Shown: positions 37,062-50,841 of the stretch, piece after piece
Position numbering within the stretch: the first letter of the stretch is position 1
Layout of the letters: each line of letters begins with the position of its first letter
Origin: Phoebastria nigripes
Taxonomy: Eukaryota; Chordata; Aves; Procellariiformes; Diomedeidae
DNA: 64,000 nucleotides
Reading direction: 5' to 3'
Assembly: GCA_035582835.1 (NCBI GenBank)
Contig: JAYKAV010003143.1
Coordinates: 3,068,277-3,132,276, forward strand
Position numbers and translations under genes: made by a program
Notes under the pieces: model-generated
Told to the model about the DNA's origin: nothing
Database searches by the model: none
The model's input: only the letters and a program-made list of their open reading frames with translations

Positions 37062-37560
37062 TGGTGACAGTGACACAAAGGATTTGTTGTACTCCAGCTT
37101 TGCAGCCCTTTAGTTAGCATGTCTGGCTGAGTTTTTGTATCTTAATGCTTGTGGCTGTTTGAATTTATACTAGTATTGCACTTATTAAAAATGAGCATAT
37201 TGTTATCCAAGTGATAGCCGGTCCCTCCTCTTCCTGACATCCCAACTTCCAGGAATTTCAAGTGCCTTCTGTGAGTATGCGAGAGTCATCTTCATGGAAG
37301 ATGGGTACTGAGCACAGAACCCAGTTCTTAGCAAGTGTTTTGCTGAAATAGGAAAAACAAATCATGTATTTCACTAATAATTTGAAGATTATCTTTTTTT
37401 GCTTTTATTCCTTACATTTCCACTGAATGTTAAGCTAGCTCTAACATTGCAAATGAAGAAAAGATATCCTTTGTATGTAATATTTGAATGAATTTGCTGA
37501 ACGTGTTACAAGCAATCATTGGAAATCTAAAGGACCAATAAATTTTTTCCCTCTCAGCAC
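37062..37560 (+). other. ANXA5: ANXA5 3' UTR (end inferred from poly(A) signal)
   Basis: Sequence from the stop codon to the inferred cleavage site. A canonical AATAAA at 37537-37542 is followed about 25 bases later by a GT/T-rich element (TGTATGTGGTTTTT), giving a UTR of roughly 500 nt, similar to the human gene as I recall it. Confidence 0.75.
37537..37542 (+). terminator. ANXA5: Poly(A) signal AATAAA for ANXA5
   Basis: First AATAAA after the stop codon, with a GT-rich downstream element at about 37565-37578. Later AATAAA hexamers at 38132-38137 and 38296-38301 (the latter followed by a T run) are possible distal sites. Confidence 0.7.
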
Positions 37561-38577
37561 AATTGTATGTGGTTTTTAATGGGCAAAGATCTATTTTCCC
37601 TTTCATATGATTCCACTGCTTCAAACTGTTGGTATATTTTTCCTACTATTATGCAGGCTTCTAAGTATATATGATGATTTGCAGCTGTACGTCTTGATGT
37701 CTAGTCTAGTATATGGGTGCTGTGGTGATGCTGCTGTTCAGTATAGCTGGAATACCAAATTATTGGTACTTGCTGGGCATTGCATTCTCATTTTGTGCTG
37801 CTTTGTCTTTTTCTTCTCCTCCAAAGCTGGGGGAAGGAAGGAGAGCTGTTTGCACAGTACCAAAGTAGAGCAGATATGCTGCACTTACAGGACCAATTGA
37901 AGATTTCTGGGATGGAAGCAGGTGAAGAAGAGATGGGAAGACAGTGATCCGTCCTTCAGGGATCTTGGGTGAAAAGAGGATGGTTGCAGCACCGCTCTCT
38001 CATCAGGTTAGCAGGGAGCAAAGCACAGTGTGAGAGAAGCACCGGTCTATTATACAGGCTGCCTTAAATTCACTGCTTTAGTTCATCATTTATGACCGGC
38101 TCTGAAAATTAAATTGACGTGTGTGAAGGAGAATAAAGAGACTTCTGTTTCATGCATTATAAGGTCTGAACACCATGGTTCTAAACTTAGCTTATCGGTT
38201 AGTCACATACATCAGCTGTAGAAACTGTACATTTTAATAGTCGTGTTGAAATTGATTCTTCACAGATTATTAAGAGCTTTTAAATTTTGATATTGAATAA
38301 ATGTAAGGTTTTTTTTTTTTATATTATAATTCTGAATTATTACTGTCATGATGTCTTGCTAATAAGTGCTTGGTTTCCAATGTAAAATATGAAAGCTGTT
38401 TTTATAAGTAAGTATGTTAACTAAAGCCTAATCCACTCTAAAACCTTCTTTGTTTTCCATTCTCTCACACACAAGCACTCACCCTTTCCTGCTCATGCAC
38501 TCTCACTTTCACTGTCTTTCTCTTCCCTGCTTTTTTTTTTGTCCAAATGTAAGACTTACAGACTTAACCAGCACAAC

Positions 38578-38580
<3 letters not shown>

Positions 38581-38618
<38 letters not shown>
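38581..38618 (+). repeat. T38 homopolymer
   Basis: An uninterrupted run of 38 T residues, about 1 kb past the inferred ANXA5 poly(A) site. No flanking retroposon body was recognised. The length may be inexact in a draft assembly. Confidence 0.9.
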
Positions 38619-38624
<6 letters not shown>

Positions 38625-39777
38625 AGACCATTAAATGCTTTCCTCTGCTCTTCGTGGACAGTTTACTGAATTCTCCATGTCATTGCTGTATGTGGGGATG
38701 ACTGTGGGTGTGGTTTGCTTCTCCACCATGGTTTAAACTGATCTAAATGGTGCTGCTGTAATCCTGCCCTGCCCTCTTCTTCAGGCTGCATGTTCCCACC
38801 TCTCCTACATGCTGGCACTGAAGCTCTTCTGACCCTTTGGGTGACCTGATCCAGGGCCCTGGGCTGGCAGAATCCAACTACACAGCTACAGCCTGATGCC
38901 CTCAATAACTCACTGGGGTATCTGGTGAGGGCTGCCGCTGGTGGAGGGAAGGGCTAGGAACGTGTGCAGGGTGAGAAGAAATTTTGTGGAAAGGGAGATG
39001 NGACTTAAGCTGGGTTGCTCTGGTTTGGTGTCTGCTGTCACAAACTGCACCTGGGATTACAAGAGCCTCACAATATTAGCAAAGGGATTCTTCAAATTGT
39101 TTTCTGCAGGTACAGACCCAAATTGAGAAATTTAGGTTGAATGGGAAGTCAAAGGTGGTCCTTGAAATCAGATTGCATGAATCTCATGACCCTGCCTTAA
39201 TCATAACAGCTCTTCTTCCACTTTTATTTGGCTGTGAGGGAGACTGGGGCAGAATCCAGATGTAGAGAAGCTACTTAAAAGTTAAACCAAATGTACATAA
39301 AATATATTTGAGACTTAATGCATAAAGACTTAAATACAGTCAGTCTAGATATATCTAAGCTGTTTGTATAGTTTGCTACTGTACCAGTTACAAACCTTGT
39401 CTGTCTATATTGCGTTTACCAGCTTGCCAGAGTGGTGCAGTATAGTGTTTTGGAATACGATCAAATGTTTTCCAAATAACATGATATAACNGTAATAATA
39501 TTCAAGCAGTAATATTTTTATTTAGATCTTTAGGTGTTTGGCAGAAGAAAAAACTATATTATGTGTTCGGATTTGTTTTCTTCTCCTCTTTCCTGGGATT
39601 AATTTTCAGCATTTGTCAGTTTTGCTTTTTGTCTTTAAAAAAGTGTTAGCAAGAAGCGTTAATTAGCAGTTAGTCATCCTTGAATAACATGGCCAGCTGC
39701 ACACACTACAAGCTTAGCATGACCACTGCCTAGAAATATCTTGTGACGACAGAAAGTTTTTTGGGGTTTTTTTGTCC

Positions 39778-39794
39778 TTTTTTTTTTTTTTTTT
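39778..39794 (+). repeat. T17 homopolymer
   Basis: A run of about 17 T residues preceded by a T/G-rich stretch. Simple repeat. Confidence 0.8.
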
Positions 39795-42343
39795 GTGAGT
39801 TACTATTTGCCAAGATAAAATCCTGCACAAAATAATTGCCGGTGAGCAGCTATTAAAATGGCTGTGAAAAAGGCTGCGTGGGATCAGATCTACATAGAGA
39901 GATCTACTTAGAGATAGTTGTCTTCCTTGTTTGTATGCTTANTGACTTCTCAAAAAATTTGAATAGATGTAGGGGGCAAGACTTTCTTCCCCCAAAAGCT
40001 GTGCTGGTTCTTCTGCAATGTATCACATCTATCATCCTCACTCCTGGTATTCATTATCATGTTTTATATCCCTGTGTTCAGTGTGGATGTCAGAACTACT
40101 GCTTTCTAGCTTCAGCCCAGTAGATCCCTCTACAGTCTTTGCTAAGGTGCCACATTTGCTGCTTTCTACTGCTCTGGAGATTAGACACTATATTTAATTT
40201 TTCAGCTTCTTTCAGTTTCTTTAGCATTCTTACAAAAATAGCATCTGATCTTCATTATTTGTTACTGGTCTTTTTGTAGATTTTGTTGCGTATTTTCTGT
40301 TGACACTTGAAATGCGTCCTTCGGTGTGTGCCATGTAAAGAAGGCTCCTGCTGTGTTTTCTTCACCAAAGGCAGAAGAATCTGTGATGACTGGTTCACGT
40401 GTGAAGCTATTCCAGCAAAGGTTGACCGTTGTCACAAACCTGATGCTTATGGCTTAAATTGAATGATCTAAATTACTGCCAGAATTTATAAATAGTAACT
40501 CTGAACAGGAGTTGTGTTAGGGGTCAGTATAGTATCAGTCATCTACAGAAAGTTTTAAGATGCAAATGGTGCAGAAGTGTTTGAAATTCCCTTTTGAAGT
40601 AATTAAACAGAAGAAACAAAGTCTGACAACCTATGCTTTCTCTAAGAAGTCTAAAATGGAAAGAAGTTTATTGAATTACAGTATTTTAGTATTTGGTATG
40701 TAACTTTCCTTTAGGAATACAGAATACGGAATCTCCAGTACAGTGCAATCCTAAGATAACTTTAAACTACAGCTGCCTATGAATTAATTACTTCCTTTGT
40801 GGCAATAGTTAATCGTTGGTGTGGTTTTTTTTNTCTCTACCTTCCGATTTTGATTAATGAAAATTTGTGTTCAGTTCATTGCTGGCACAGTTCTGAAGTG
40901 TTGAGAAGTGCTGTCAATCTCTTTGCTAAATCAAGAGCAAATTGTAACATGAGCACTAAAATCAACCCTCTTGCCTGTGAAGAATCTATTTTAAAGCAAA
41001 CTTCAAGAAATCAAATAGTGTTGGTTTTGCCTGAAGTGCCTACTCTCCCTCCTTCTTTGTCTCTATTCCGCCCCGTAGAAGAGTGTTTTAGATGCTGTTT
41101 TACTACTGAAATATGATATTCTCTATCTATTTGTTTTCATCACAAAGTGTTTATCTTAGCACTATTACATACAGTGTATTGGACGAAAGAAAGTGGAATT
41201 TACTAGCTTATTTACTTGATTTTTTTTTCCTCAATTTTTTGCTGCTGCATATAAAAATATAATTTTGTTTTATTTGGATTCATGGTAAATGCTTGTTAAA
41301 CTAAGTTTAGCTGCTTATTTTCTTGTTAGGTAATCCAGCCATTTAGATAAAATATTCTGGTTGAGGCCTTTAAATCTAAAACTAAAATAGAAAAAAAAGA
41401 CTTGTGCTGAAGCATAGAGTTAATTTTAAGAATTAAACAGGATTTTGTGGACATGTATCACTGGATCAGCCAATGTGGTGCTGTTCATATTGTTTCTTTA
41501 TCCCATTTCAGCTCTATGACAGCTGGAATTGCTGTGGGCATTTATTTACTCAAATCTGTCTTGAAAGCAGTAATTTATGAATAAGGCAATACTATGCGTG
41601 AAAAGCCTAAGCAATAATAACTTTTCTCCTTTTTGATTTAGTGTACAACACATCTAAAAGTCACAGATCAGCAAAGTATGTCCAGTGTGTTGGTGAGTGA
41701 GTCGCTACACTGAGGAGTGTGGATGATAGCTTTTGTGTTCTGTATAGGTATTTTTGGCAGCCTTTAGAAATGTAACTTGAAGGTATTCAAAACTGATGTT
41801 TTCTTCCTCTTCCCCTGACCCTCCAAAGAGGAACGGGCTGGGGAGAGGTGGGGCTGCTGGACCAGTGACAGGATACAAACTTCTTTACTGCATCTTCATT
41901 TTAAGCTTGTTGGAGAGTGACTGAGTACGGAGAAATGAGATTAGATCAGTCCTTAACTAATTTAGATGCTGGTTTCTCTGCTGAGGCTGTTAATAGAGAT
42001 GCTGACTTTGAGGATGATTTTTGTTTTGTCAGAAGTGTAATGAAGTGCCTTAGAAGTGGGACCTTTTCAGAGCTCAGTTAGTTTATTTTTTTTCCATTTA
42101 ATCACTGTGACCATAGCTATACATTTGTCTGTTCTTTAAAGAAATTAATTACTCTTCATGTAAAATCCTTGCTCCAATGCCTAGGACAGGCAGAACAGGC
42201 AGGCTCTTATCTTCCCCCATTTGGCATTCAAGGAGAGGCGAGGTGGCTGGTGCAGAACATGCAGCTGCCCTGGATTGCTTTCATCAAAAATAGTAAGTTT
42301 CTCCTCTGAAATGAATCCTTTCTGTGTCTTGCAAGTTTTAAAT

Positions 42344-42355
42344 GGGGGGGGGGGG
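42344..42355 (+). repeat. G12 homopolymer
   Basis: Twelve consecutive G residues between AAT and ATCTTC. Simple repeat. Confidence 0.85.
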
Positions 42356-44179
42356 ATCTTCAGAAAGACTATGTTAAAAATGATGTTGTTGAAAAGAATC
42401 TAGAGCCTGGAATAGGTATGTGGATTGTGACTAAAAAGCACTTTGTAGGTAGCTTACCTGTCAAGTATCTGTAGTTCATTACTACTGACATTGCATTTCT
42501 GACTTGTAAATGAAAGGCTTCATCTCTTTGACTCAGGAAGGCTTTTAATCATATGGTTACTTTTGTCCCTGTTCAACAAAGCATCTACAGAAATGTCAAA
42601 ACCTCATGGAGGGGTCTCTGGGCTAGTCATCTTGTTGTTGTTAGGGGTGCTGTGAGCCTTCCAGTCACAACCTGCGAATAATAATCTGAGGCCCACATTT
42701 GCGCAAGCGGTGCCTTGGGAGATGGTGAGGACTGAGCTGGTGCCTGCTGGAGCGGCTGCATGTGCTTCCTGCGTTCGGGGGCATGTCTGGTGGTACTGCA
42801 TGAAGACTGCCGTGCGGACAGACTTGTTCTCTCTGCACGGTTTTCAATTCGCTAATTATTTTCAAAAATGCAACCACTGGAATACGCTGTGAGGCCCAAG
42901 TTGCATCCCAAGCATTAGTGATTGTGATGTTCGTGTCTGGCTGGGTGCAGCAGTCGTGGGTCTCCCCCTCTCAGCTGTACCTGGCACCTGAGGGAGGGCA
43001 CTTGTAGCCTCCTCCCTGTCTAGCCAGCAAGAATTCCCTCCCTGCCTGGCAGTGCACTTCCCTCCTTCAAAAAGCAAATAAACCACAAAAGGTTTTTCTA
43101 GTTGTGACTTCAAGAAATATTTCCTGCTATAATCAGCAAAAAGAGCTAATTGGAAGGCTTGTTTCTAGTCTTTTAGTGTCTGTAGTCAAAGAGCAAGTTC
43201 CTCTGGGTGTCGATGTAGTGAGTTCGTTCAATTCCCATTTCCCAAACGGGACAGGAGTGTCATTTTCTCCAGGCGGTGCCTGTGCCATTCGCTATGTGGG
43301 CAGTGGATGGTGCTGTTGTTCCAAGTAAGCTCATGCAGACAATGGTGGGGCTCAAGATTATCTCATTCTCTCAAATCACTTGCTTAATGGTTTTTTTGTA
43401 CTTTTTTCAGATTGCTTTCTCTGGTTTCCTCAACCTAAAGCATGGGTCAGCATGGGTTCAATTTTTCTGTTGTTATATTTTCAGAATCCTTTAATATAAT
43501 CTTGTTCTCAGTATAAAACGAGAGAGCACTGATGTGTGGGGAATTATGAACAATATACTTTATTAGAAATAGAAACTGGGTTTATGCACAACATCTTTCT
43601 TAATGTTGAACGTTTACCTTCTACAATCTGAACATACACAATATCCACTATTCCTCCCCAGCCACAGTTATGAGAAGTTAGAAAATAAATTTTTGTTAAA
43701 CTCATGCATTTACAACTTGTGAGTTTAGTGGAAGAGATTTTGCTGTGCAGTATTATTTTATATACAGAGATTTCTAACTTCCAGTCCCTGATTACTATCA
43801 TGTTTTAGTAAGCCTGTGGCATTCTTTCGTATCTTTCAAGCACCAGTGTAACTGCCCTGCACTGTCTAGAGGAACTGAAAGGCCTTAGGGGATCCGATAT
43901 TTTAGAAAGTAACTGCGTAATTAGCACGGAAAACTCATTACTCTCAGGGAGCGGAAATGAGTGGAAAGATGAGTTTTTGAATTTTTTAAAATTTCAACCA
44001 GTTGTGGTAACAGAAATGGCAATTGTATGATGTGATGACAAACTCTTAGAGCAGGAAAGAGGAAGGATGCCGTAAGACACGGACTAATCTAGTCTGCTAC
44101 TGCAAGAAAGCTTTGGCCATTTTTTCTTATGGGCTTCTATTATCTGAGGAATTGTATGTCTGATTTTTTTTTTCTGCCA

Positions 44180-44204
44180 GATCTAGCTGCTAATCAGCTA
44201 GATC
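44180..44204. repeat. Perfect inverted repeat, 10-bp arms, 5-base loop
   Basis: GATCTAGCTG, loop CTAAT, CAGCTAGATC. The arms are exact reverse complements, and a related AGCTGCTGATC sequence follows immediately. Confidence 0.9.
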
Positions 44205-46527
44205 AGAGCTGCTGATCCGTGTCCCAGCATAACTTCTGGAGTGTTTTTGATGTACAGAGGAAAAGCATCTATCTCCTTCCAGAAGGAATAGTAAAATAAA
44301 CATCCTCAGGTTTTTCTGCAGTTTCTTAGCGGATGTTCTAGATTCAAGGGGTTAAATGCTGTGATATTCTGGGTATGCAAAAGTTTCAGCCCAGGTCCAT
44401 AACGATAGTATTTAGCATTTATCTTCCATTGATATCTATGGGAAATGGGCTCCTAAATCATCCTGGATCTAGAGCGTGTGCTAATAGAATTTCATCCACA
44501 GAACAGTCTAATAGTTTTAACGTTTTGGCTACTTCTAGCCTTAATTTCAATAGGTATTGTAGAATAAGAGATCCAAGTCTTGGTCATTCTTTTGAATGTC
44601 GCTGTCATAACACATCTATGAAGTGTGTCATGACAGTGAGGTAACCTGAAGGAAGAAAAAAAACCAACCTGTGTAGGTGGTTATTTCCACACACCTTGCA
44701 GTAAATGTACTTTCCTCTTACCCTTCCTATTCTCAAAGCCTCCTTCAGTAATAACAGGCTACAGGCTGCATATAATGAGGCCTAAAAGGCACAATAGTAT
44801 CTCTGAAATCTAGTGAAAATGTCATTAGAAGTCTTGCTCTATATTAGTTGCCAAGTATTCATCCCATCTTACGTTCTTTCACACTGACTGCTTTGTCTTT
44901 GTATGCGGAAATATTAAATCAGTGAAGTTACTCTATGGATGCCTCTAAAGCTTCGTTAACTATGTTTTACCTTTTTATCTGTGCTCGCCCTTGTACATGT
45001 AATATGTAATACATGCAATAAATGTATTTATGTGGACTTTACTTGAAACAGTCTCTCTCAGGTTGTTCCTTAATAGACACAGCCAAAATTTTCCTTAGCA
45101 ATGATATAGACATAGTTGACATGACTTGTGAAGAGAAGAATGAGGCTGGTTTGGTTTTTTTTTTTCCCCACCCCCTCACCCTTTTCCTCCTGCTTTATGT
45201 TAAGATTTTAAAACATTTTATGGATCCTGTTATCTTCAGGTAATCTAACTTGCTGTTTCATGAAGAGCATATGCAGTGATTCTCCCATACAGCTGGGTAT
45301 AAAACATCTGTTAACCTTAAGGATATAATAGAACAGCCACCTCGTAATGCCATTTACAGTGAGTAAAAATATACTGACATCCATCAAAGACATCCTCTGG
45401 CTAGAGGAAACAAAAAACAGTCAAAATGATTGCTTAATTATTTAGCCTGTTTACATAATGTTTTGCCTTGGCTCAGAACCCACTGTGTCACCTTAACTCA
45501 AGGCTGATGCATCTTAATCTGTATTTATTTGGAGTCTCTTTCACTCTGTCTGATCTATCTTACTAGGCTCTTCTGTTGCAGAGTAGGATCCAAGCAGTCC
45601 TCCCAGCATGTGTGGTTCAAGATAACACTGCTTTAAACAAAATATAACTTGTCACAGTTTGCTTCAGTCCATGTGCAGGTAGAGCCTTGATGTTATTGTG
45701 GCCTATAAGCGATATATGCTGCTTAGAGACCGAAAGGATGCAGGGACTGCCACTGAGAAGAAAAATGACTGGTGGGGAAGAGGGATGAGAGAAGACTATG
45801 AACTGATAAATGACCAGGAGAAGAGGAGGAGTCATTAATTTACTGTTCTCATACTAGAAGAGCCAGGGGCCCCCAGCAACATTGCCAGGTAATAAGTTTA
45901 GAAACAAAATGAAAGGAAAAAAATTTCACATGACATGATTAAATTACAGAACTTGCTGTTACATGGTACTATGGAGACCATGGCTATAAACGACACTTAG
46001 AACATAAAAAGACAAGTTCATACAGATAGGTCCATTGGTAGGTTTTAAACCAGATACAGTGTCTAGCTCATGCTGTTCCCAGCTGCTTTTTCTGGGAGCT
46101 AGCAGGGACCCCTGTACTTGTTCTGTTTCTGATGCTCTTTTATGACTGTTGCTGCTGGCAACCAGTTACCGGATTAAATGGCCCATCCTCTGACCCAGGT
46201 GGCAGGTTTTATTTTTTTCCCCCGTTAACTCCTTGGCTGGCAGTTAGTTTGTCTTCCCCATGGCTGCCTGCTAAGTCACACGTTAAAAGAGCAAAATATT
46301 CCTGTAAGACTATCTCCACACAAGGAAGTGCAGCATTTGTCAGGAGAGTGTTAATTAATGGCCTCTTGGGAGTGACCTTGATGAATGCCTGGATGAGCCG
46401 AAGTGATTTAGTGGAGACAACTGTCTGTCAGGAGTGTTGTAGATGTGGCTAGTCCTGCCTTGGGGAGGTGAGAAGGCAGGGCAGTGTTTCTCAACCTATT
46501 TTAATTGAAGACTCACCTAAACCTATT

Positions 46528-46542
46528 GGGGGGGGGGGGGGG
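46528..46542 (+). repeat. G15 homopolymer
   Basis: Fifteen consecutive G residues followed by AAATC. Able in principle to form G-quadruplex structures, and prone to length error. Confidence 0.85.
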
Positions 46543-49500
46543 AAATCAATGAAAATGAAGGAAAGCTTTGAACATGCATCTGTTTCTCCCTCCTGGCCCC
46601 CTCCCATTTTATTTATTTACATGGGTGTATATGTGCGTGTAGATGAATGAGACCTTTCTAATAATTGTTTGCAGTGGTTTGTTAGGCTGTATTCTGGTAT
46701 CTGTAAAATAACACTGCTCGAGGGGCCTACCTCTTCTGCGGCGTGAAGGGAGACAACAAAAATCCAGTGGCCCATCTTTTGCAGTGCAAAGGTGGTGGTG
46801 GCAGTGTCAGTGTATCAGTGTCAGATACATGCATGTGTCAGTCTCACATGAGCACCTACAGTGTTTGGACACAGGCTCTTAACCCTTTAGTCCGTCTTTC
46901 CCCAAGTTCACTTGCAGGACTGAATGCAGCATTGTAGTTTTCTTACTGTTCACAAAATGCATTAATTATAGTCTCACTACTAGTTTTTTCAAAACTATAC
47001 TGAACTGAAAGAGGTAAGTAATGTGACTGCCTTCTCTGTTATTTCCTTTCTGGATACAGCAGGAAACACCTCAGTTGTGAAGGAGTTTTGTTTTAAGCAG
47101 ACTTCTGCCAGTTGCTAGTCTCGGAAACAATGGATGAGGAGAGGTATCCCACCCCGCTGCACTCTCATCCAGGGCTTGCACTTGTCTGGAGCAATGCCAA
47201 ATACTGATGGACAGTAAAGATCTGACATCAACAGAAGCAGGTCTGTCTCTTTCTTTTTCTTGTTTACACATTTCAGAATGCCCACAGCTCTCAGTGCAGG
47301 ACACTGAACTGGCCCAGCATCTAATGGGCTGGCCTGTAACAACCACACTAGGGTATAAATGAACAGACTAAATTCTACTTACAACTGCCAATGGGAACAG
47401 CCACGTTTATTTTGGACCACGCACACGCTAAAAGCTGTAACTTGTTCCTCTCCAGCTGCATTCCCTTCTTTCTCCACAGACTGCTTGCTCAAGTACATAT
47501 TTACTTTTGAAGGCTTGACAATTGAACAGTTTGGTTTTTGAACTCCCTTCTTCGAGTTTGTCAACTCAGCTCCCGCAGTAACAGCGAGGGAGAGGTCAAA
47601 TAGCAGCATAGAGCTTTCAAAGCCTCCTGAGGCAAGGGACTTTTTATTTTTAAAATGACAATGTTAAACTGATAGATGTGAGACTTGTAGTGTAAGAGGA
47701 GTAATATTCGTGTAGACAGAAGTGTCTTTTTTTCAGCACTGGTTGGTTTGGCTTTAGGGTATTTGTCATAGTCAGTACTGATAACTCCTAAAGTTATCAT
47801 GGCAGCAGACTGGTTTAATACAGTCAAGTTTATATTTGACCATATCAAAGTGTGCTTTTTTTCTTAACATTACAACCACTGTTTTGAACATATAGTCTAC
47901 ATTTACAGTCTGAAATAGTAAGTGCTTAGAAAGAACAGAGACATAATTGTGTTGTAGAGCCCAGTCTTTCTCTGGACTAATACGAGCTCCTGACAGTGAT
48001 TGTCCTTCAGTTGCAGTGTTCTGCTTCCTAAAATTTTGTTTTTGCTGTACAAAATCTACTCCCTGGAGCAATGGGTTTTGCTGTATGACATGATCAAGCT
48101 CAACAGATGTCTATTTCCCCAACAAGGCTCTGCAGACTGGGACTCCCCTGGTATCTCTTGGTAGATGTTTTGAAGGCAATTTCTGTTCCCAGTGGTGGGA
48201 AACCAATCTTTTCAAAGGGCAGNATCTACTCCAGTTCCCCACAGCCTCAGTGGCCGATAGCTGCCTGGCAACACCATGGCCCTGGCAAGGAAGAGGCAGG
48301 AAGGGACTGCCTGCCTGAGTGTGTTGGGCCAGTGGCTACTGGCACTGCCTCGCACAGGAGGGGAGTGCACAGGCTTGTATCAGTTACCCTATATTTCTGA
48401 GAATCTTGTGTATGTCGATTGCATCGCTTCAGAAACTTTAACAAAACCTGTACTTACATTGTCTGGCTTGTAGTCCTTGTGGATTTAAGCACACAGGAAG
48501 AACATTGGAAGACATGGATGTGGTTTAGGCTTTAAGACACCTTGTTACAGAGTCCCATATTGGAAAGAGTAGTTAGGCTGCAACATGCATTAGATACGGG
48601 ATTAAAAAGTTTGAACTTTGGTACAGAGGCTCTGAGGACTCCATGGTTGAGTGCAACTGTAATTGACTGACAATGTCTACAGAGAGAGACTGTCTGGACT
48701 GTAATTTTTACATTTACTCCATTTGAAAAGGTCTGGATGTTCTTTTCCATGGGAGCTGTAAGCTCTGCATTCCCTGAGTACAAGTGTAGCTGGCTTTCAC
48801 AGTAGTGGTAGAAGAGGCAAGCCTGAAAATAAGTGGCTTGCTAATTTGCTGTTCGGAAGTTCTTTTGTTCTTTGCAAAGTCTAAGTAAATCTTGTCTGCA
48901 GATTCAAAATTAGACTTTGTTCGTAAAAGGACCTTTGAGCATGCTTAACTGCGCACCTCTTTTACATAAAATTTCCTGGAAGATTGTGAGGTTTTGTTTG
49001 TAAAAAGAATGTCAGTTGCAATACTGTCAGTGCTTGGTCTACTATTAGCGAGAAGTTGAATGAGCAGAGCAACATATAGCAAAGGATTATCCGTCTCTAA
49101 ATTCCAGAGGTATGATTTGACTTTGGCCTTAGATCAGAGCAATTAGGGTATTCAGGGTATTATGCTACCCTGAAGTTATCCTGGGAAACACTGAGTTGGT
49201 GACATCTCATTCCTTCCCTGATGTCTATTTGCTCCAAGGAGGGATGTGATCATTTGTTGCTGGCTTGCACAGAGAACTGGGACGGATGTGGAGAGGTGGT
49301 TTTGATTCCATAAACATGCTGTCAGTCCTGGAGAAAGCAGTGTGACAAAGTGGTTACAGGGAGAGCGCCATGATTAGGGTTAAATTGTGTCGAGTCACAA
49401 CCACTAAAAGCTGTAATGTGGGCAAGTTTCTTGAGAATAGGGCGATGGGAACAAATCAAGACTTTATGGCACTTTAAGAGCAGTTCTTGATTGCCTTTCA

Positions 49501-50802
49501 TTGTCGTTTGATCCTCAGATAACAAAGACCTTGCAGAACACCATGGCTGGCCTGAAAAAATTGCTTTCGATGTCAGACTGAGTGAGCTTACTTTTTTGCT
49601 CATCTTTTTCTAGCAAGAGTTACACTAACAGAGTGTATATTATAGAAACTCATGGAAGGGAACANGGAGAAAGAACATCCATTCTGAATTGTCAATCATT
49701 CAGAAAAGTACTAGTTTATTGTTGTGGTTCAGTACTTACAAAACAGAACCTAATGTGGCCTTTTGCAATAAGAGCCTGTAGGTAGCCTAAGCAGCATAGG
49801 TGCAATTCATTATTTTTTGTTGCTCTGGCCAGGGTTCTGTGGCTGTCCTGTGATTTTGCTGCTTCAGAAACCAAAATGGTTGGATAGGGGGATTGGTGCT
49901 AAAAGTCTGGGGGATGTTTGTGTGAAAATTGTGACTTTTAGTGCAAGAAGAAAAATAGTTGATGTAAATGAGACATGATCATATCTAAACCTCAGGCTGA
50001 CTGTGGATTTCTAAATCCAAGTAGGTAATGATTTTAAGAATTAGTGAAATAAAGGAGTGACTGGGATCCTGGTAGGTTTGAAAGAGTAATAACTGCATGT
50101 TTGAATGCAGACTGATCCTGTGCTGATTCACTCCTGTGTTTATTGGTGGAATATCCACCGGCAATCCCTGCCATTATCCTGCAGGAAACTGATGTAAATG
50201 TGAGATTCTTCTTTAATCTTCTGTATTTCCTTTTGAAGGAGTGGCTACCTGCATCTTGATCCTTTCCTCCAAATTTGTGCTTTCTCTTTTGCTAGTTGGG
50301 GTTTGGCATTGATTGTATTTCCTAAGAAGAAACACACCATTGTTTGAACAGGTACACTTTAAAGGAGGAGCGAAGACAAAGAACATTTTATAGGTAACAT
50401 TATGTATAATTAACAGAACTTTTAATTTAATAGCTGTAGTCATAATTGCTTTAGAGGTGCACTGCCAACTTAAGAACATGACGTCACTGAAGAGAACCNT
50501 TAAGTTACAGATAGTCAAGTTCAGAAAATGTCAGTCATTCTTAGGCAGATGCAGAAAAAAAGTAAATACTGAAAATCTACAGTGAAGCTGGTTAAATGCT
50601 TAATATCTGGTTCTGGGCATGCCCAGAAATGTACCACTCCTGTCATAGCTCAGTCAGCTCTCCCACCAAAACCCAAACGGAATTTGCAACAAAGACGTTT
50701 ACATGTTCCTTTATCCATCTGCGTAACCTATGAGACAGCCTTTCACAAATGAAAATTGAATTTTGTCATTTTTGTGGTCGCAAAATTGGAAGCAAAAGCT
50801 TC

Positions 50803-50841
50803 AGTATCTTGTCCAAGTTTAACACAGCAAGTCAGTGACAG
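50803..50841 (-). repeat. Possible MIR-like SINE remnant
   Basis: AGTATCTTGTCCAAG, then ACACAGCAAGTCAGTGACAG, follow the order of reverse-complement MIR (CTTGCCCAAGGTCACACAGC...). Only the core is visible. Confidence 0.5.
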
